From Lysobacter daejeonensis GH1-9 (lineage in GTDB: Bacteria > Pseudomonadota > Gammaproteobacteria > Xanthomonadales > Xanthomonadaceae): a DNA stretch of 64,000 nt. The translations under genes were made by a program, and so were the position numbers. The DNA is taken from NCBI RefSeq assembly GCF_000768355.1, contig NZ_AVPU01000006.1, forward strand, positions 62,001 through 126,000, written 5' to 3'. Below the pieces are notes generated by a model, which was given only the letters and a program-made list of their open reading frames with translations, was not told the DNA's origin and did not search any database. Shown here piece by piece: positions 52,646 to 60,918 of this stretch (positions are counted from its first letter, which is position 1; each line of letters begins with the position of its first letter).

Positions 52646-53071
52646 ATGGACTGGAACCTGCAAGCACTGCGTAAATCCTCTACCGACCGCCAGCTTGACG
52701 GCATCTGCGGCGGCCTGGGCGAACACACGCCCGTCCCCAGCTGGATGTGGCGCCTGATCTTCGTGGCGCTGTGCTTTGCGGGCGGTGCCGGCGTGGTGCT
52801 CTATCTGGTCGCCAGCCTGCTGATGCCCAAGGCCGGCACCGCGGGCGCATCCGCCGCCACGACCTGGGACCTGCACGCCCTGAAGCGCTCGACCACTGAC
52901 GTGCGGTTGGGTGGCGTCTGCGGCGGGCTCGGCGAACACACGCCGGTGCCCAGTTGGATGTGGCGCGTGGGTTTCCTCTGCCTGGGCTTGGCCGGTGGCG
53001 GTGGCGTGGTGGCGTATGTGCTGATGTGGATGTTCGTGCCTGCCGGCGACAAGAGTCTCTCTCGCGTTTGA
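52646..53071 (+). CDS. Tandem PspC-domain membrane protein
   Basis: 141 residues made of two PspC domains in series. Both halves share CGGLGEHTPVPSWMWR (residues about 21-36 and 92-107), each followed by a TM helix (IFVALCFAGGAGVVLYLVAS; GFLCLGLAGGGGVVAYVLMW). PspC domains normally occur once in phage-shock or membrane-stress proteins. The internal duplication is also clear in DNA (52706-52752 versus 52919-52965 almost identical), so it is fairly recent. No pspA/pspB neighbours. Ends with a strong terminator. Confidence 0.88.
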   Translation: MDWNLQALRKSSTDRQLDGICGGLGEHTPVPSWMWRLIFVALCFAGGAGVVLYLVASLLMPKAGTAGASAATTWDLHALKRSTTDVRLGGVCGGLGEHTPVPSWMWRVGFLCLGLAGGGGVVAYVLMWMFVPAGDKSLSRV

Positions 53072-53081
53072 TTCCCCCGTT

Positions 53082-53146
53082 GCGTCCGCCCGCCCGGTTC
53101 ATGGGCTCCCCTGAACCCACCGGGCGCGCGGACGCGCCCCTTTTTT
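53082..53146 (+). terminator. Strong intrinsic terminator after the PspC gene
   Basis: A 15-bp stem with one 2x2 internal loop (GCGTCCGC + GCCCGGT, 53082-53098, pairing with 53119-53135), followed by T6 at 53141-53146. Confidence 0.92.
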
Positions 53147-53185
53147 GAACCGAGCCCGCCGCAGGGCAGTGCCGTGAAACCGCGT

Positions 53186-53206
53186 GGGGCCGAAAGGCCC
53201 CGTTTG
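53186..53206. repeat. GGGGCC-GAAA-GGCCCC hairpin
   Basis: 6-bp perfect stem with GAAA tetraloop followed by GTTTG. Very similar to the hairpin at 60875-60890; probably a dispersed terminator-like repeat. Confidence 0.55.
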
Positions 53207-53332
53207 CGTGGGCGACGTCAGCGCACCGCAACGAGGCGCTGACAGAATGCGATGCCCGTTTGGGGGCCAGCGCGAGTCACCATCTCGCTGGGCAGTGGCG
53301 ACTCGAATAGCGACCATTCCAATCCATCGATC

Positions 53333-54370
53333 ATGCTCAGCCAACACTTCCTGTTCTTCTTCGCCATGCTGGGCGCCTTCAACGGCATCGCCCTGGCGTC
53401 GCTCCTGTGGTGGCAGGCCAAGGGCAAGCCCACGCAGCGCTGGTTGGCGCTGCTGATCCTGGTGGTCAGCGTACGAACGGGCAAATCCGCGGCATTCCAT
53501 TTCTGGCCCGACATTCCCCGAATCGTGCTGCAGGTCGGCCTGACCGCCTGTTTCCTGATCGGGCCGTGCCTGTACTTTCTGGTGCGATCCAGTCAGGGCG
53601 ATACCGCCGGCCCCGGACGGGCCGACCGTTGGCACATCACCGCAGTGCTGGCCATCGTCGCCGCCGTCAACGTGTTCCTGCCCTACGTGGGGAATGCCGA
53701 GCTGTGGCGGCACGTGATCACGCCGGGCATCACCTACTCGTGGCTGGGTTACCTCCTGCTTGCCACCGCGCAACTGTACGTGCGCCGCGCACAGGCCCGG
53801 GAGACGCCGTCAGGCCCGCTGCTGGTGGGTGCGGTGGCGGGCGTCTGGTTCATCTGGATCGCGTACTACACCTCCGGCTATACCTCCTATATCGTCGGCG
53901 CGCTGTCCTTCACCTTCGTCCTCGCCCTGAGCGTGCTGGTCTATCTGCGCCTGCGGTCCGGACAGGCCCCGATCGAGCCGTACCAGGATCGCCGAATTCC
54001 CCCGTCCGAGGCCGCCGCGCACTTGCAGTCACTGGCCGAGTTGATGGCGCGCGAGCGCCTGCATCTGGACCCTGGGTTGACCCTGCCCCGGGTCGCCCGC
54101 CGACTCGGTTTGCCACAGACGCGGCTGTCGCAGCTGCTGAACGACAACAACCAGACCTCGTTCAAGCAGTACCTGACGCAACTGCGTGTGGTGGAGGCGA
54201 AGGACCTGCTCCGGCAGCTCCCGCCCAAGCCGCTCGAACTCGTGGCCGAAGAGGCCGGCTTCCGTTCGATGTCGACCTTCTTCAGCGCGTTCAAGAAGCT
54301 GGAGGGGGTCACGCCCACGGCCTTCCGCGCGACCGGGGCCGACTCCGAAAATCGATTCCAAAACTCCTGA
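53333..54370 (+). CDS. Membrane-embedded AraC-family regulator
   Basis: 345 residues. The N-terminal two-thirds are about seven TM helices (FLFFFAMLGAFNGIALASLL, then several more to about residue 215). The last 110 residues are an AraC/XylS DNA-binding domain with two HTHs (LTLPRVARRLGLPQTRLSQL; LELVAEEAGFRSMSTFFSAF). Such proteins sense a membrane or lipid signal directly. Start 53333 is the first Met before the TM region. The DJ-1 gene follows 70 bp later on the same strand. Signal unknown. Confidence 0.9.
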   Translation: MLSQHFLFFFAMLGAFNGIALASLLWWQAKGKPTQRWLALLILVVSVRTGKSAAFHFWPDIPRIVLQVGLTACFLIGPCLYFLVRSSQGDTAGPGRADRWHITAVLAIVAAVNVFLPYVGNAELWRHVITPGITYSWLGYLLLATAQLYVRRAQARETPSGPLLVGAVAGVWFIWIAYYTSGYTSYIVGALSFTFVLALSVLVYLRLRSGQAPIEPYQDRRIPPSEAAAHLQSLAELMARERLHLDPGLTLPRVARRLGLPQTRLSQLLNDNNQTSFKQYLTQLRVVEAKDLLRQLPPKPLELVAEEAGFRSMSTFFSAFKKLEGVTPTAFRATGADSENRFQNS

Positions 54371-54440
54371 AAGCGATTGCAAGACATTGATCTGAAACAG
54401 GACGGATAGGGTACGGGCTCCTTCCCACGGGCCCACCCTC

Positions 54441-55241
54441 TTGCGCACATTTCACGTCATCCAATCTCTCCTGCTGCTCCTGCTGTCCGCAGGCCTGGGC
54501 GGAGTTTCCACCGCCCATGCCGCCCAGGGCAGCGAGGATCGCATCCTCTTCATCCTGGCCAGCAGCAAGGTCCACGGCACTTCGGTCCTCCCGGCCAGCA
54601 TCAGTTTCGGCGAGGTCGTGAATGCGTGGGATACATTCCAGGCCGCCGGCTATGCGGTGGACTTCGTGTCGCCCGAAGGCGGCTCGGTACCGATCCTCGA
54701 CCGCTACGTCAGCACCGACATGGAGCCGCGGCTGAAGGACGACCGGATCATGGACGGGCTGCGGAACACCGCTACGCCCGCGCAGATCGACCCTGCCCGA
54801 TACCGTGCCGTGTATTACGTCGGCGGCAGCAACGCCATGTACGGGGTGCCGGAGCATCCGGTCCTGCAGCGCATCGCCATGCATGTGTACGAGCGCAATG
54901 GCGGGGTGATCTCGGCCGTGTGCCACGGCACGGCGGGCATCGTGAACCTCAAGCTCGCCAACGGCCAGCCGCTGGTCGCGGGCAAGCGCATCACCGGCTA
55001 TCCCGAAGAGCATGAAGAGCAGGACGCTGACTACTTCAAGCAGTTCCCCTTCCTGATCCGGCAGGCCGTCGAATCCCGCGGCGGCGCCTTCCATGTGCGC
55101 GAACGAGACCAGCCGTACATCGAAGTCGACGGCGCGGTGGTGACCGGCCAGAACTACGCGTCCGCAACACCGGTGGCGCAAGCCGTGGTCGAGATCCTGC
55201 GCAAGCAGGCCGCCCAGTCGTCAAGCCACCGTGCGAAGTAG
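54441..55241 (+). CDS. Exported DJ-1/PfpI-type glutamine-amidotransferase-like protein
   Basis: 266 residues from a TTG start (no in-frame ATG gives a signal peptide; Shine-Dalgarno weak). Signal peptide RTFHVIQSLLLLLLSAGL. The nucleophile elbow ISAVCHGTAGIV has the catalytic Cys and His of DJ-1/Hsp31-like proteins, and the EEHEEQDADYF region is typical of the Hsp31-like subgroup. The second Cys of glyoxalase-active forms was not identified. Periplasmic location is unusual for the fold. Function may be glyoxalase-, chaperone- or amidase-like. Confidence 0.83.
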   Translation: MRTFHVIQSLLLLLLSAGLGGVSTAHAAQGSEDRILFILASSKVHGTSVLPASISFGEVVNAWDTFQAAGYAVDFVSPEGGSVPILDRYVSTDMEPRLKDDRIMDGLRNTATPAQIDPARYRAVYYVGGSNAMYGVPEHPVLQRIAMHVYERNGGVISAVCHGTAGIVNLKLANGQPLVAGKRITGYPEEHEEQDADYFKQFPFLIRQAVESRGGAFHVRERDQPYIEVDGAVVTGQNYASATPVAQAVVEILRKQAAQSSSHRAK

Positions 55242-55318
55242 GTCCGAACGTGCCTGACCACCAGTCGCCGACCGCGGCCGGTGCCTCAACCCCAAACCCG
55301 ATAACCCTAGAGGCCCTC

Positions 55319-55762
55319 ATGAAACTGTCGATCCAATCCGTTGTCCTGGCAGCTGCCCTCCTCGTCCCGCAATCCGTCATGGCACAGAACAGCGACCGCG
55401 ACGCCGTAGATCGCGCCATGCAAACGATGATGAGCGCGTTCGAAGCCGGCGACGCCAACCTGGCGTATCAAGTGCTCCGAAAAGACGGCATGGTCCTGGG
55501 CTATTCGACCACCAAGGGCCAGGTGGTCACACAGACCGCCGAGGAATGGGCGAAGGGATTTCCCGGCCGCCCGGCCGACGACGAGGACCAGCGCCACCGC
55601 AGCTACGAGATCCTGGACGTGAACGAGAATGCCGCAGTCGTCAAAGTGCGGCTGGATTATCCCGGCTGGGACGGCCTGGACTACCTCGCGCTGTCGAAGA
55701 TCGACGGAAAGTGGATGATCGTCAGCAAGTCGTGGAGCGGTCGACGCAAGCCCGCGAAGTGA
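55319..55762 (+). CDS. Exported NTF2-like (DUF4440/SnoaL-type) small protein
   Basis: 147 residues. Signal peptide MKLSIQSVVLAAALLVPQSVMA. The mature part is a cone-shaped NTF2-type fold pattern: DAVDRAMQTMMSAFEAGDAN then beta strands ending VVKVRLDYPGWDGLDYLALS and GKWMIVSKSW. It resembles the protein at 59164-59595, so the two are likely paralogues. AGAGG is 8 nt before ATG 55319. No catalytic residues can be named. Convergent with the serine hydrolase. Confidence 0.8.
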   Translation: MKLSIQSVVLAAALLVPQSVMAQNSDRDAVDRAMQTMMSAFEAGDANLAYQVLRKDGMVLGYSTTKGQVVTQTAEEWAKGFPGRPADDEDQRHRSYEILDVNENAAVVKVRLDYPGWDGLDYLALSKIDGKWMIVSKSWSGRRKPAK

Positions 55763-55787
55763 CGTGGCCCACCGCCCATCGAACCCT

Positions 55788-56909
55788 TCAGTGCTTTGGC
55801 GTCGGCTGCGCCGGCCGGTAGAACTCGGCGATCCGCGGAATGAACCTCTGCGGATTCGCGCCGGCGAGATTGGTCAACAGGACGATGGCCAATCCCTCGT
55901 CCGGATACACCACGAACGCCGCGCGGGCCCCGCCGATCCCGGCCACTTGCCGCGGCGGGGCCGCCTGCAGCACCGACCAGCCGGCGGCCCACGCGCCCTC
56001 GGTGCCGTTGTTGAGCTTCTCCGGAGTCCACATGCGCTGGAGGTGGTCCTGATTGATCAATCGGCCGTTCGACAACGCGATGAGCCAACGCGACAACTCC
56101 GTCGCCGTGGTCTGGATGCCGCCACCGGCCCACAGGCTGTAGGGCATGTCATAGATCCAACGCGACATGCGTGCATTGTCGTTGGGGGCCAAGGTGCCGC
56201 GGGGGGAATGGCTGTAGATCGTCGCCGCGTTGGGCACCAGGTCGTAGCTGTCGCCGAACGTGGTCAGGGGCATGCCGACGACCGCGAACTGGTGGTCGGC
56301 CAGGTACCGCTCGTAGGGCATCTTCGTCTGCTTGACGATGATCTGCGCCAACAGGCCGAAGTTGGTCTGGTTGTAGGCAAAGCGTTCGCCGACGGGTGCG
56401 TCCAGGGGCAGCGCCTTGACGGCCGTCCACGCGTCGCGCTCCGTCCCGCCGCCAATCAGGCCGTCCGGGCCGACGATGTCGGGAAGCCCGGAGGTATGGC
56501 CGAGCAGTTGGTGCACGCGGATCCCGCGCCAGGCCGCGGGCAGGTCGTCCAGGTAGCGCGAGGCCGGGGCCTCGAGGTCCACCAGCCCGCCCTGGGCCAG
56601 TTGCATCACGGCCACGCCCGTGAACGACTTGGTGGCGGAGTTGATGGGGAACAGCGTGTCGGGCGTGACCGGTACGCGGTTCTCCACGTTGGCGAAACCA
56701 TGGCACTCGGACAGCACCACCTGCCCGTCCTTGATGACGGCCACCTGCAGGCCCGGTATCCGTTGCTCCGCCATGGTCTGCCGCACAAACTGGGTGGTCA
56801 GGCGATTGGCTTCCTGCACCTTGGTGGCAGCGAGCGCCTCGCAAGGGCAGGAAATGAGCACCGTCGCGACGATGACGGTGACGGTGACGCGGAGTATCCG
56901 AGGCAGCAT
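55788..56909 (-). CDS. Serine hydrolase of the beta-lactamase/PBP fold
   Basis: 373-residue exported hydrolase. Signal peptide MLPRILRVTVTVIVATVLI. Motif 1 SATK (nucleophile Ser and base Lys) in INSATKSFTG. The second motif reads YNQ (FAYNQTNFGLL) instead of YxN, and the third is GGA (GIGGARAAF) in place of KTG/HxG. Related class C-like proteins are esterases, D-aminopeptidases or peptidoglycan-related enzymes rather than beta-lactamases. AAGGGA is 6 nt upstream of the start 56909. Divergent from the LytS/LytR pair by 250 bp. Confidence 0.88.
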   Translation of the reverse strand: MLPRILRVTVTVIVATVLISCPCEALAATKVQEANRLTTQFVRQTMAEQRIPGLQVAVIKDGQVVLSECHGFANVENRVPVTPDTLFPINSATKSFTGVAVMQLAQGGLVDLEAPASRYLDDLPAAWRGIRVHQLLGHTSGLPDIVGPDGLIGGGTERDAWTAVKALPLDAPVGERFAYNQTNFGLLAQIIVKQTKMPYERYLADHQFAVVGMPLTTFGDSYDLVPNAATIYSHSPRGTLAPNDNARMSRWIYDMPYSLWAGGGIQTTATELSRWLIALSNGRLINQDHLQRMWTPEKLNNGTEGAWAAGWSVLQAAPPRQVAGIGGARAAFVVYPDEGLAIVLLTNLAGANPQRFIPRIAEFYRPAQPTPKH

Positions 56910-57159
56910 GCAATTCCCTTTGGCGTTCTCGCCTTTGATGGGGTGTCGACGCACTGGGTGAGGGCCAGCTTCCCCCACCCAGTGCACGGAGTGGGATGCA
57001 GCGCGCCAACCTGGGGTTTAGATCACACAAGCCGACGGCACGGGCCGTTCCAAGGGATGCCCATGCTTCCAACCACCGGTACACCCTGGCTGATTGCCAA
57101 ACTTTCCAAACCACTACGGTTCTGTACATAGTGCGTGCCACGCAAGCGAGCCCGGCCCC

Positions 57160-58236
57160 ATGAACACCATCGCCCTACCCACGACGTCCCAGTCCGAGCC
57201 AAGACACCTCTTCTGGCCGCTGCAGATCGGCGGCTGGTGCGGCTACTTCGTGCTCAACTTCCTGGTGGCGATGGGCGACGGCCGGCCCCTGAACTACGCG
57301 CTTGTTTCGCTCTCCGTCGCGCTGTGCGGCTTCGCCACCACCAGCGTGCTGCGGTTGGGCTACCGCCGCCTGTGGGGCAAGCCGCCGCGGGTGATGGTGC
57401 CCGCCGCCGCGCTGATGCTGGTGTTGGCTACCGTGGTGCACATGAAGCTGCACGTCATCATCACCTTCAGCCATTGCAAAGACTGCCAGATACACAGCGT
57501 ATTCGGCTACCTGTGGTATTTCGCCTCCGCGTTGTACCTGCTGCTGTCCTGGAGTGGCCTGTATTTCGGCATCAGGCTGGCCCAGCAATTGCAACAGCAA
57601 AAAGAGGCGGCGCTGCGCACGGCCAACGCGGCGCATGCCGCTCAGCTGAAGATGCTGCGCTACCAACTCAACCCGCATTTCCTGTTCAACACACTCAACG
57701 CAATCTCGACGCTGGTGCTGGATAACCGCCGCGACGCGGCCTACCGCATGATCTGCAGCCTGTCGTCCTTCCTGCGCCACTCACTGGAATCCGACCCGGA
57801 GCAGTCGGTGACCTTGGCGCAGGAGGTCGAGGCGCTGGAGCTGTACCTGGGCATCGAGCGCGTGCGCTTCGGTGAACGGCTCTCGGTCGTGGTGGACATC
57901 GACCCGGATACGCGCGCGGCGCGGGTACCGAGCTTGATCCTACAGCCCCTGGTCGAGAACGCGATCAAGTACGCCGTCTCCACCAGCGAAGCCGGCGGTC
58001 GCATCGAGCTGGTCGCACGCCGCGACGGCGACATGCTGGACCTGCACCTGCGTGACGACGGGCCGGGCATCGCCATGGCGACCGCGGCAAGCGGCGCCGG
58101 CGTCGGGCTGGCCAACACGCGCGAACGGCTGCGACTGATCTACGGCGAGCGCCAGCACGTGGGCATCACCAACCGTGAGACAAGCGGCGCAGACGTGCAT
58201 CTGCGCCTGCCGTTTGCCACCAACGGGGTCGCGTGA
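57160..58236 (+). CDS. LytS/YehU-type sensor histidine kinase
   Basis: 358 residues. Four TM helices (about 15-140) with a Cys/His-rich loop (HCKDCQIHS) between TM segments, then a short coiled coil and the His_kinase domain with LRYQLNPHFLFNTLNAIS (phospho-acceptor His). HATPase motifs: N-box ENAIKYAV and G-box DDGPGIA...GVGLANTRERL. Couples to the regulator gene 1 bp downstream. The HCKDC element could bind a metal or be redox active (inference). Confidence 0.9.
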   Translation: MNTIALPTTSQSEPRHLFWPLQIGGWCGYFVLNFLVAMGDGRPLNYALVSLSVALCGFATTSVLRLGYRRLWGKPPRVMVPAAALMLVLATVVHMKLHVIITFSHCKDCQIHSVFGYLWYFASALYLLLSWSGLYFGIRLAQQLQQQKEAALRTANAAHAAQLKMLRYQLNPHFLFNTLNAISTLVLDNRRDAAYRMICSLSSFLRHSLESDPEQSVTLAQEVEALELYLGIERVRFGERLSVVVDIDPDTRAARVPSLILQPLVENAIKYAVSTSEAGGRIELVARRDGDMLDLHLRDDGPGIAMATAASGAGVGLANTRERLRLIYGERQHVGITNRETSGADVHLRLPFATNGVA

Positions 58237-58237
58237 G

Positions 58238-59056
58238 ATGGGCAGCATCCGCACCCTCATCGTTGATGACGAGCCGCTTGCCCGCCGGGGCCTGCAACTT
58301 CACCTGCAGCGTCATGCCGACATCGAGATCGTCGGCGAGGCGGGCAGTGGCAGGCAGGCGCTGCAGGCCATCGCCGAGCTGCGTCCGCAACTGATGTTCC
58401 TTGACGTGCAGATGCCGGGCATGGACGGCTTCGCCCTGTTCCGCGCGCTGCCGGCCACGCAGATCCCGCTGACCGTGTTCGTGACTGCCTTCGATCAGTA
58501 CGCACTGGCGGCGTTCGCCGCCAGCGCCCTGGACTATTTGCTCAAGCCGGTCGACGACCGGCGCCTGGACGAAGCAGTGGAGCGCGCGCGCGTGCGCTTG
58601 GCCGCACACAAGGCCGAAGACCATTACGAGCGGCTGCTCAAGTTGATCGCGACGCTGCCAGACGTCAACCGCGCTCAGCTCGACGCGCTGATGCTGGATG
58701 AGGATGCACGCACCGGCGGAAAACTGAGCATTCGTGATGGTCAGCGTCTGCTGCGGATCGAGCTCGATGCGATCCGCTGGATCGACGCGGCCGGTGACTA
58801 CATGTGCATCCACACCGACGGCGAAACCCACGTCCTGCGCGGCACGATGCAGGACCTGGAGCGTCGCTTGGACCCGCGCCGTTTCGCGCGGGTGCACCGC
58901 TCCAGCATCGTCAACCTGGAGCGGGTGAAGGCACTGCGCCCGCACCACAACGGCGAGTGTTTCCTGTCGCTGGATTCCGGGCATGAGCTGAAGCTGTCAC
59001 GCAGCTACCGCGACAAGGTCACGCTGATCAACGGGCGGCTGGTCGCCGCCGCGTAA
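58238..59056 (+). CDS. LytR/AlgR-type response regulator
   Basis: 272 residues. The receiver domain (1-120) has DDEPLARRGL, phospho-acceptor in FLDVQMPGMDG and Lys in LLKPVDDRR. The C-terminal LytTR DNA-binding domain (about 165-272) has IRWIDAAGDYMCIHT and RRFARVHRSSIVNLERV, ending LSRSYRDKV. One base after the kinase stop, so they are one unit. Confidence 0.93.
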   Translation: MGSIRTLIVDDEPLARRGLQLHLQRHADIEIVGEAGSGRQALQAIAELRPQLMFLDVQMPGMDGFALFRALPATQIPLTVFVTAFDQYALAAFAASALDYLLKPVDDRRLDEAVERARVRLAAHKAEDHYERLLKLIATLPDVNRAQLDALMLDEDARTGGKLSIRDGQRLLRIELDAIRWIDAAGDYMCIHTDGETHVLRGTMQDLERRLDPRRFARVHRSSIVNLERVKALRPHHNGECFLSLDSGHELKLSRSYRDKVTLINGRLVAAA

Positions 59057-59163
59057 CGCTTCGCCGCAAACCGCCAACGTTTCGTCGCAGGCCCCGCAGA
59101 CAAGGGGTGTAGCGGCATCGTCCAATGCACCGGTACCTCACCCAGAACCTGCTTGGAGGAGCG

Positions 59164-59595
59164 ATGTCCGCGTTTTCCCTGTTCCTTGCCGCTGCCGCAG
59201 CGGCGACCAACCCGCCGCCGCCCGATGCGGCCACACTCGCCGCAATCGAGGCGACGTGCTTCGACTACGTGGACGGCCAACTGGAAGCCGACCCCGAGCG
59301 CGTGGCGCGCGCGCTGCATCCGGACCTCGCCAAGCGCATGGTCATTGGTGACACGCCATACGAGCGGCTCGGCCTGCGCCGCATGGGCAAGGAGGAACTG
59401 GTGGGGCTGACCCGGCAGGGCGCGCTGAAGACACCCAAGGAGCAGTGGAACCGTACGTGCCGCGTGCTGGACGTAACCGGCAACGCCGCATCCGTGCGGC
59501 TGGAAACGCCGTGGTTCGTCGACTACTTCCACATGGGCAAGTTCGGCGAGCGCTGGATCATCGTCAACGCGCTCTGGTACAGCAAACCCAAGTGA
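59164..59595 (+). CDS. Exported NTF2-like (putative lumazine-binding) protein
   Basis: 143 residues. Short signal sequence (MSAFSLFLAAAAAATNPP). Then ATLAAIEATCFDYVDGQLEA, EADPERVARALHPDLAKR, SVRLETPWFVDYFHMG and ERWIIVNALWYSKP, the pattern of putative lumazine-binding/NTF2 proteins. Related to the protein at 55319-55762. GGAGGAGCG immediately before ATG 59164. 107 bp after the LytR gene and 43 bp before the next lipoprotein, so probably one unit. Confidence 0.8.
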   Translation: MSAFSLFLAAAAAATNPPPPDAATLAAIEATCFDYVDGQLEADPERVARALHPDLAKRMVIGDTPYERLGLRRMGKEELVGLTRQGALKTPKEQWNRTCRVLDVTGNAASVRLETPWFVDYFHMGKFGERWIIVNALWYSKPK

Positions 59596-59638
59596 TCGCC
59601 ACGCCGGGACATGCTCCCGGCGACGTAATGGAGGACGA

Positions 59639-60652
59639 ATGCGTCTTATCGCAATGACAATGGCGGGACTGCTGGTCGCCGGCTGCAGTACAGCAGAACA
59701 GGCACCCAATACGGTCGATCCAAGCGAAGCCAGTCCAGTTTTTGCCGCCGCCGCGGAGAGAAGCTCCGCGGCGGAGGTGCGCACCCTGCCGACCGCGCAG
59801 GCCGATGTCGCGTTCCTGATCGGTGAAGGCTGGCTGTCTGGCCCGCGTAACGACTACAACCTGAGCACGGACGCGCATGCACGGTTGATGGTGTTCGCCC
59901 GTTCGGCCGCGGACTTCAAGGACAGCCGCATCTGGTTTGCACGCCGCGAAGGCCAAGGCTGGAACGCACCGACGGAAGTGCCCTTCACGGATCCGCGCTA
60001 CAAGGACTCGGATCCGTGGCTGACGCCGGATGGCAAGACGATGTACTTCGTCTCCAACCGGCCCGTGGCCGGCGACGCGCCGAACGGCAACCTCGACATC
60101 TGGCGCGTGAGCGTGGATGCCGGGCACTTTGGCACTCCAGAACACCTCGCAGCGGTGGCGTCCGACGGTGAGGAACTGGGCCCTGAACTCCACGATGGCT
60201 GGCTGTACTTCAACAGTTCCCGCAAAGGCGGTCCCGCCAAGCTGGCGATCTACCAGGCCCGCGTGAATGGCAGCGGGATCGGCAAGCCGCTGCCCCTGCC
60301 AGCACCGTTCAACGACGGCGACATCCAAGGTGACTTCACGCTGTCGCCCGATGGCCGCGTGGCGATGTTCTGGAGCAGACGGGACGGCTCGGACGAGTTG
60401 GACCTGTTCGCCACCTGCAGACGGCCGACGGCCTGGTCGCGGGCCGTGCGACTGCCAGCACCGATCAATGGCGTGGGCATGGACTTCACCCCTGCCTTCA
60501 GCGGCGATGGCCGCGTGCTTTACTTCGCCAGCCTGCGTGCGGGCGATGGCGCCGCCGATCCGGGCGGCACATTGAACGGGCAGTCCAACCTCTACATCGC
60601 TCCGGCGACGCTGGTGGATGCTGCGTTGCGCGCGGGAGGTTGCGATGTTTGA
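59639..60652 (+). CDS. TolB-like beta-propeller (PD40) lipoprotein
   Basis: 337 residues. Lipoprotein signal MRLIAMTMAGLLVAGC. The rest is a beta-propeller with PD40/WD40-like repeats: SDPWLTPDGKTMYFVSNRP, GDFTLSPDGRVAMFWSRRD, FTPAFSGDGRVLYFASL. Such proteins are envelope binding platforms or TolB-like. GGAGG lies 7 nt upstream of the start. Its stop is followed at once by the decayed sequence at 60653. Confidence 0.85.
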   Translation: MRLIAMTMAGLLVAGCSTAEQAPNTVDPSEASPVFAAAAERSSAAEVRTLPTAQADVAFLIGEGWLSGPRNDYNLSTDAHARLMVFARSAADFKDSRIWFARREGQGWNAPTEVPFTDPRYKDSDPWLTPDGKTMYFVSNRPVAGDAPNGNLDIWRVSVDAGHFGTPEHLAAVASDGEELGPELHDGWLYFNSSRKGGPAKLAIYQARVNGSGIGKPLPLPAPFNDGDIQGDFTLSPDGRVAMFWSRRDGSDELDLFATCRRPTAWSRAVRLPAPINGVGMDFTPAFSGDGRVLYFASLRAGDGAADPGGTLNGQSNLYIAPATLVDAALRAGGCDV

Positions 60653-60863
60653 CGGGGCCGTGTGGAAGACCCTGTGGTTTCGCACCCCCGTGGCGGTGAA
60701 CTGCGCGCGAAGCTGCAGTGGCTTGGCGTGAAAATCCAGTGGCGTACCGCATCGGCACGGATGGGCGGTTGGTGGAAAGCACCGATGCGGTGGATGCGTT
60801 CACGGCCAACAACTTCGGCCTGCAGCTGCGATACCGCTATGAGCGGCACGGCCAGCACCAAAA
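60653..60863 (+). pseudogene. Frameshifted remnant of a beta-barrel outer-membrane protein C-terminus
   Basis: Right after the lipoprotein stop, one frame reads VVSHPRGGELRAKLQWLGVK (beta-strand-like) and a different frame reads VAYRIGTDGRLV then DAFTANNFGLQLRYRYER, which look like the last strands of a beta-barrel (DUF5916-like family, by eye). They join only with a frameshift near 60735. There is no start codon for an intact gene, so it is best explained as a remnant. Homology needs a search. Confidence 0.45.
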
Positions 60864-60895
60864 AAAAAAAAAAAGGGGCTGAAAGGCCCCGTTTT
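60860..60895. terminator. Bidirectional terminator with A15/T15 tract, for tkt
   Basis: Hairpin GGGGCT-GAAA-GGCCCC (60875-60890) follows a run of 15 A at 60860-60874. On the minus strand the hairpin is followed by T15, an exceptionally strong tkt terminator. Plus-strand side is GTTTT. Confidence 0.9.
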
Positions 60896-60918
60896 CATTC
60901 CACGCCGTGGCAGGCCGG

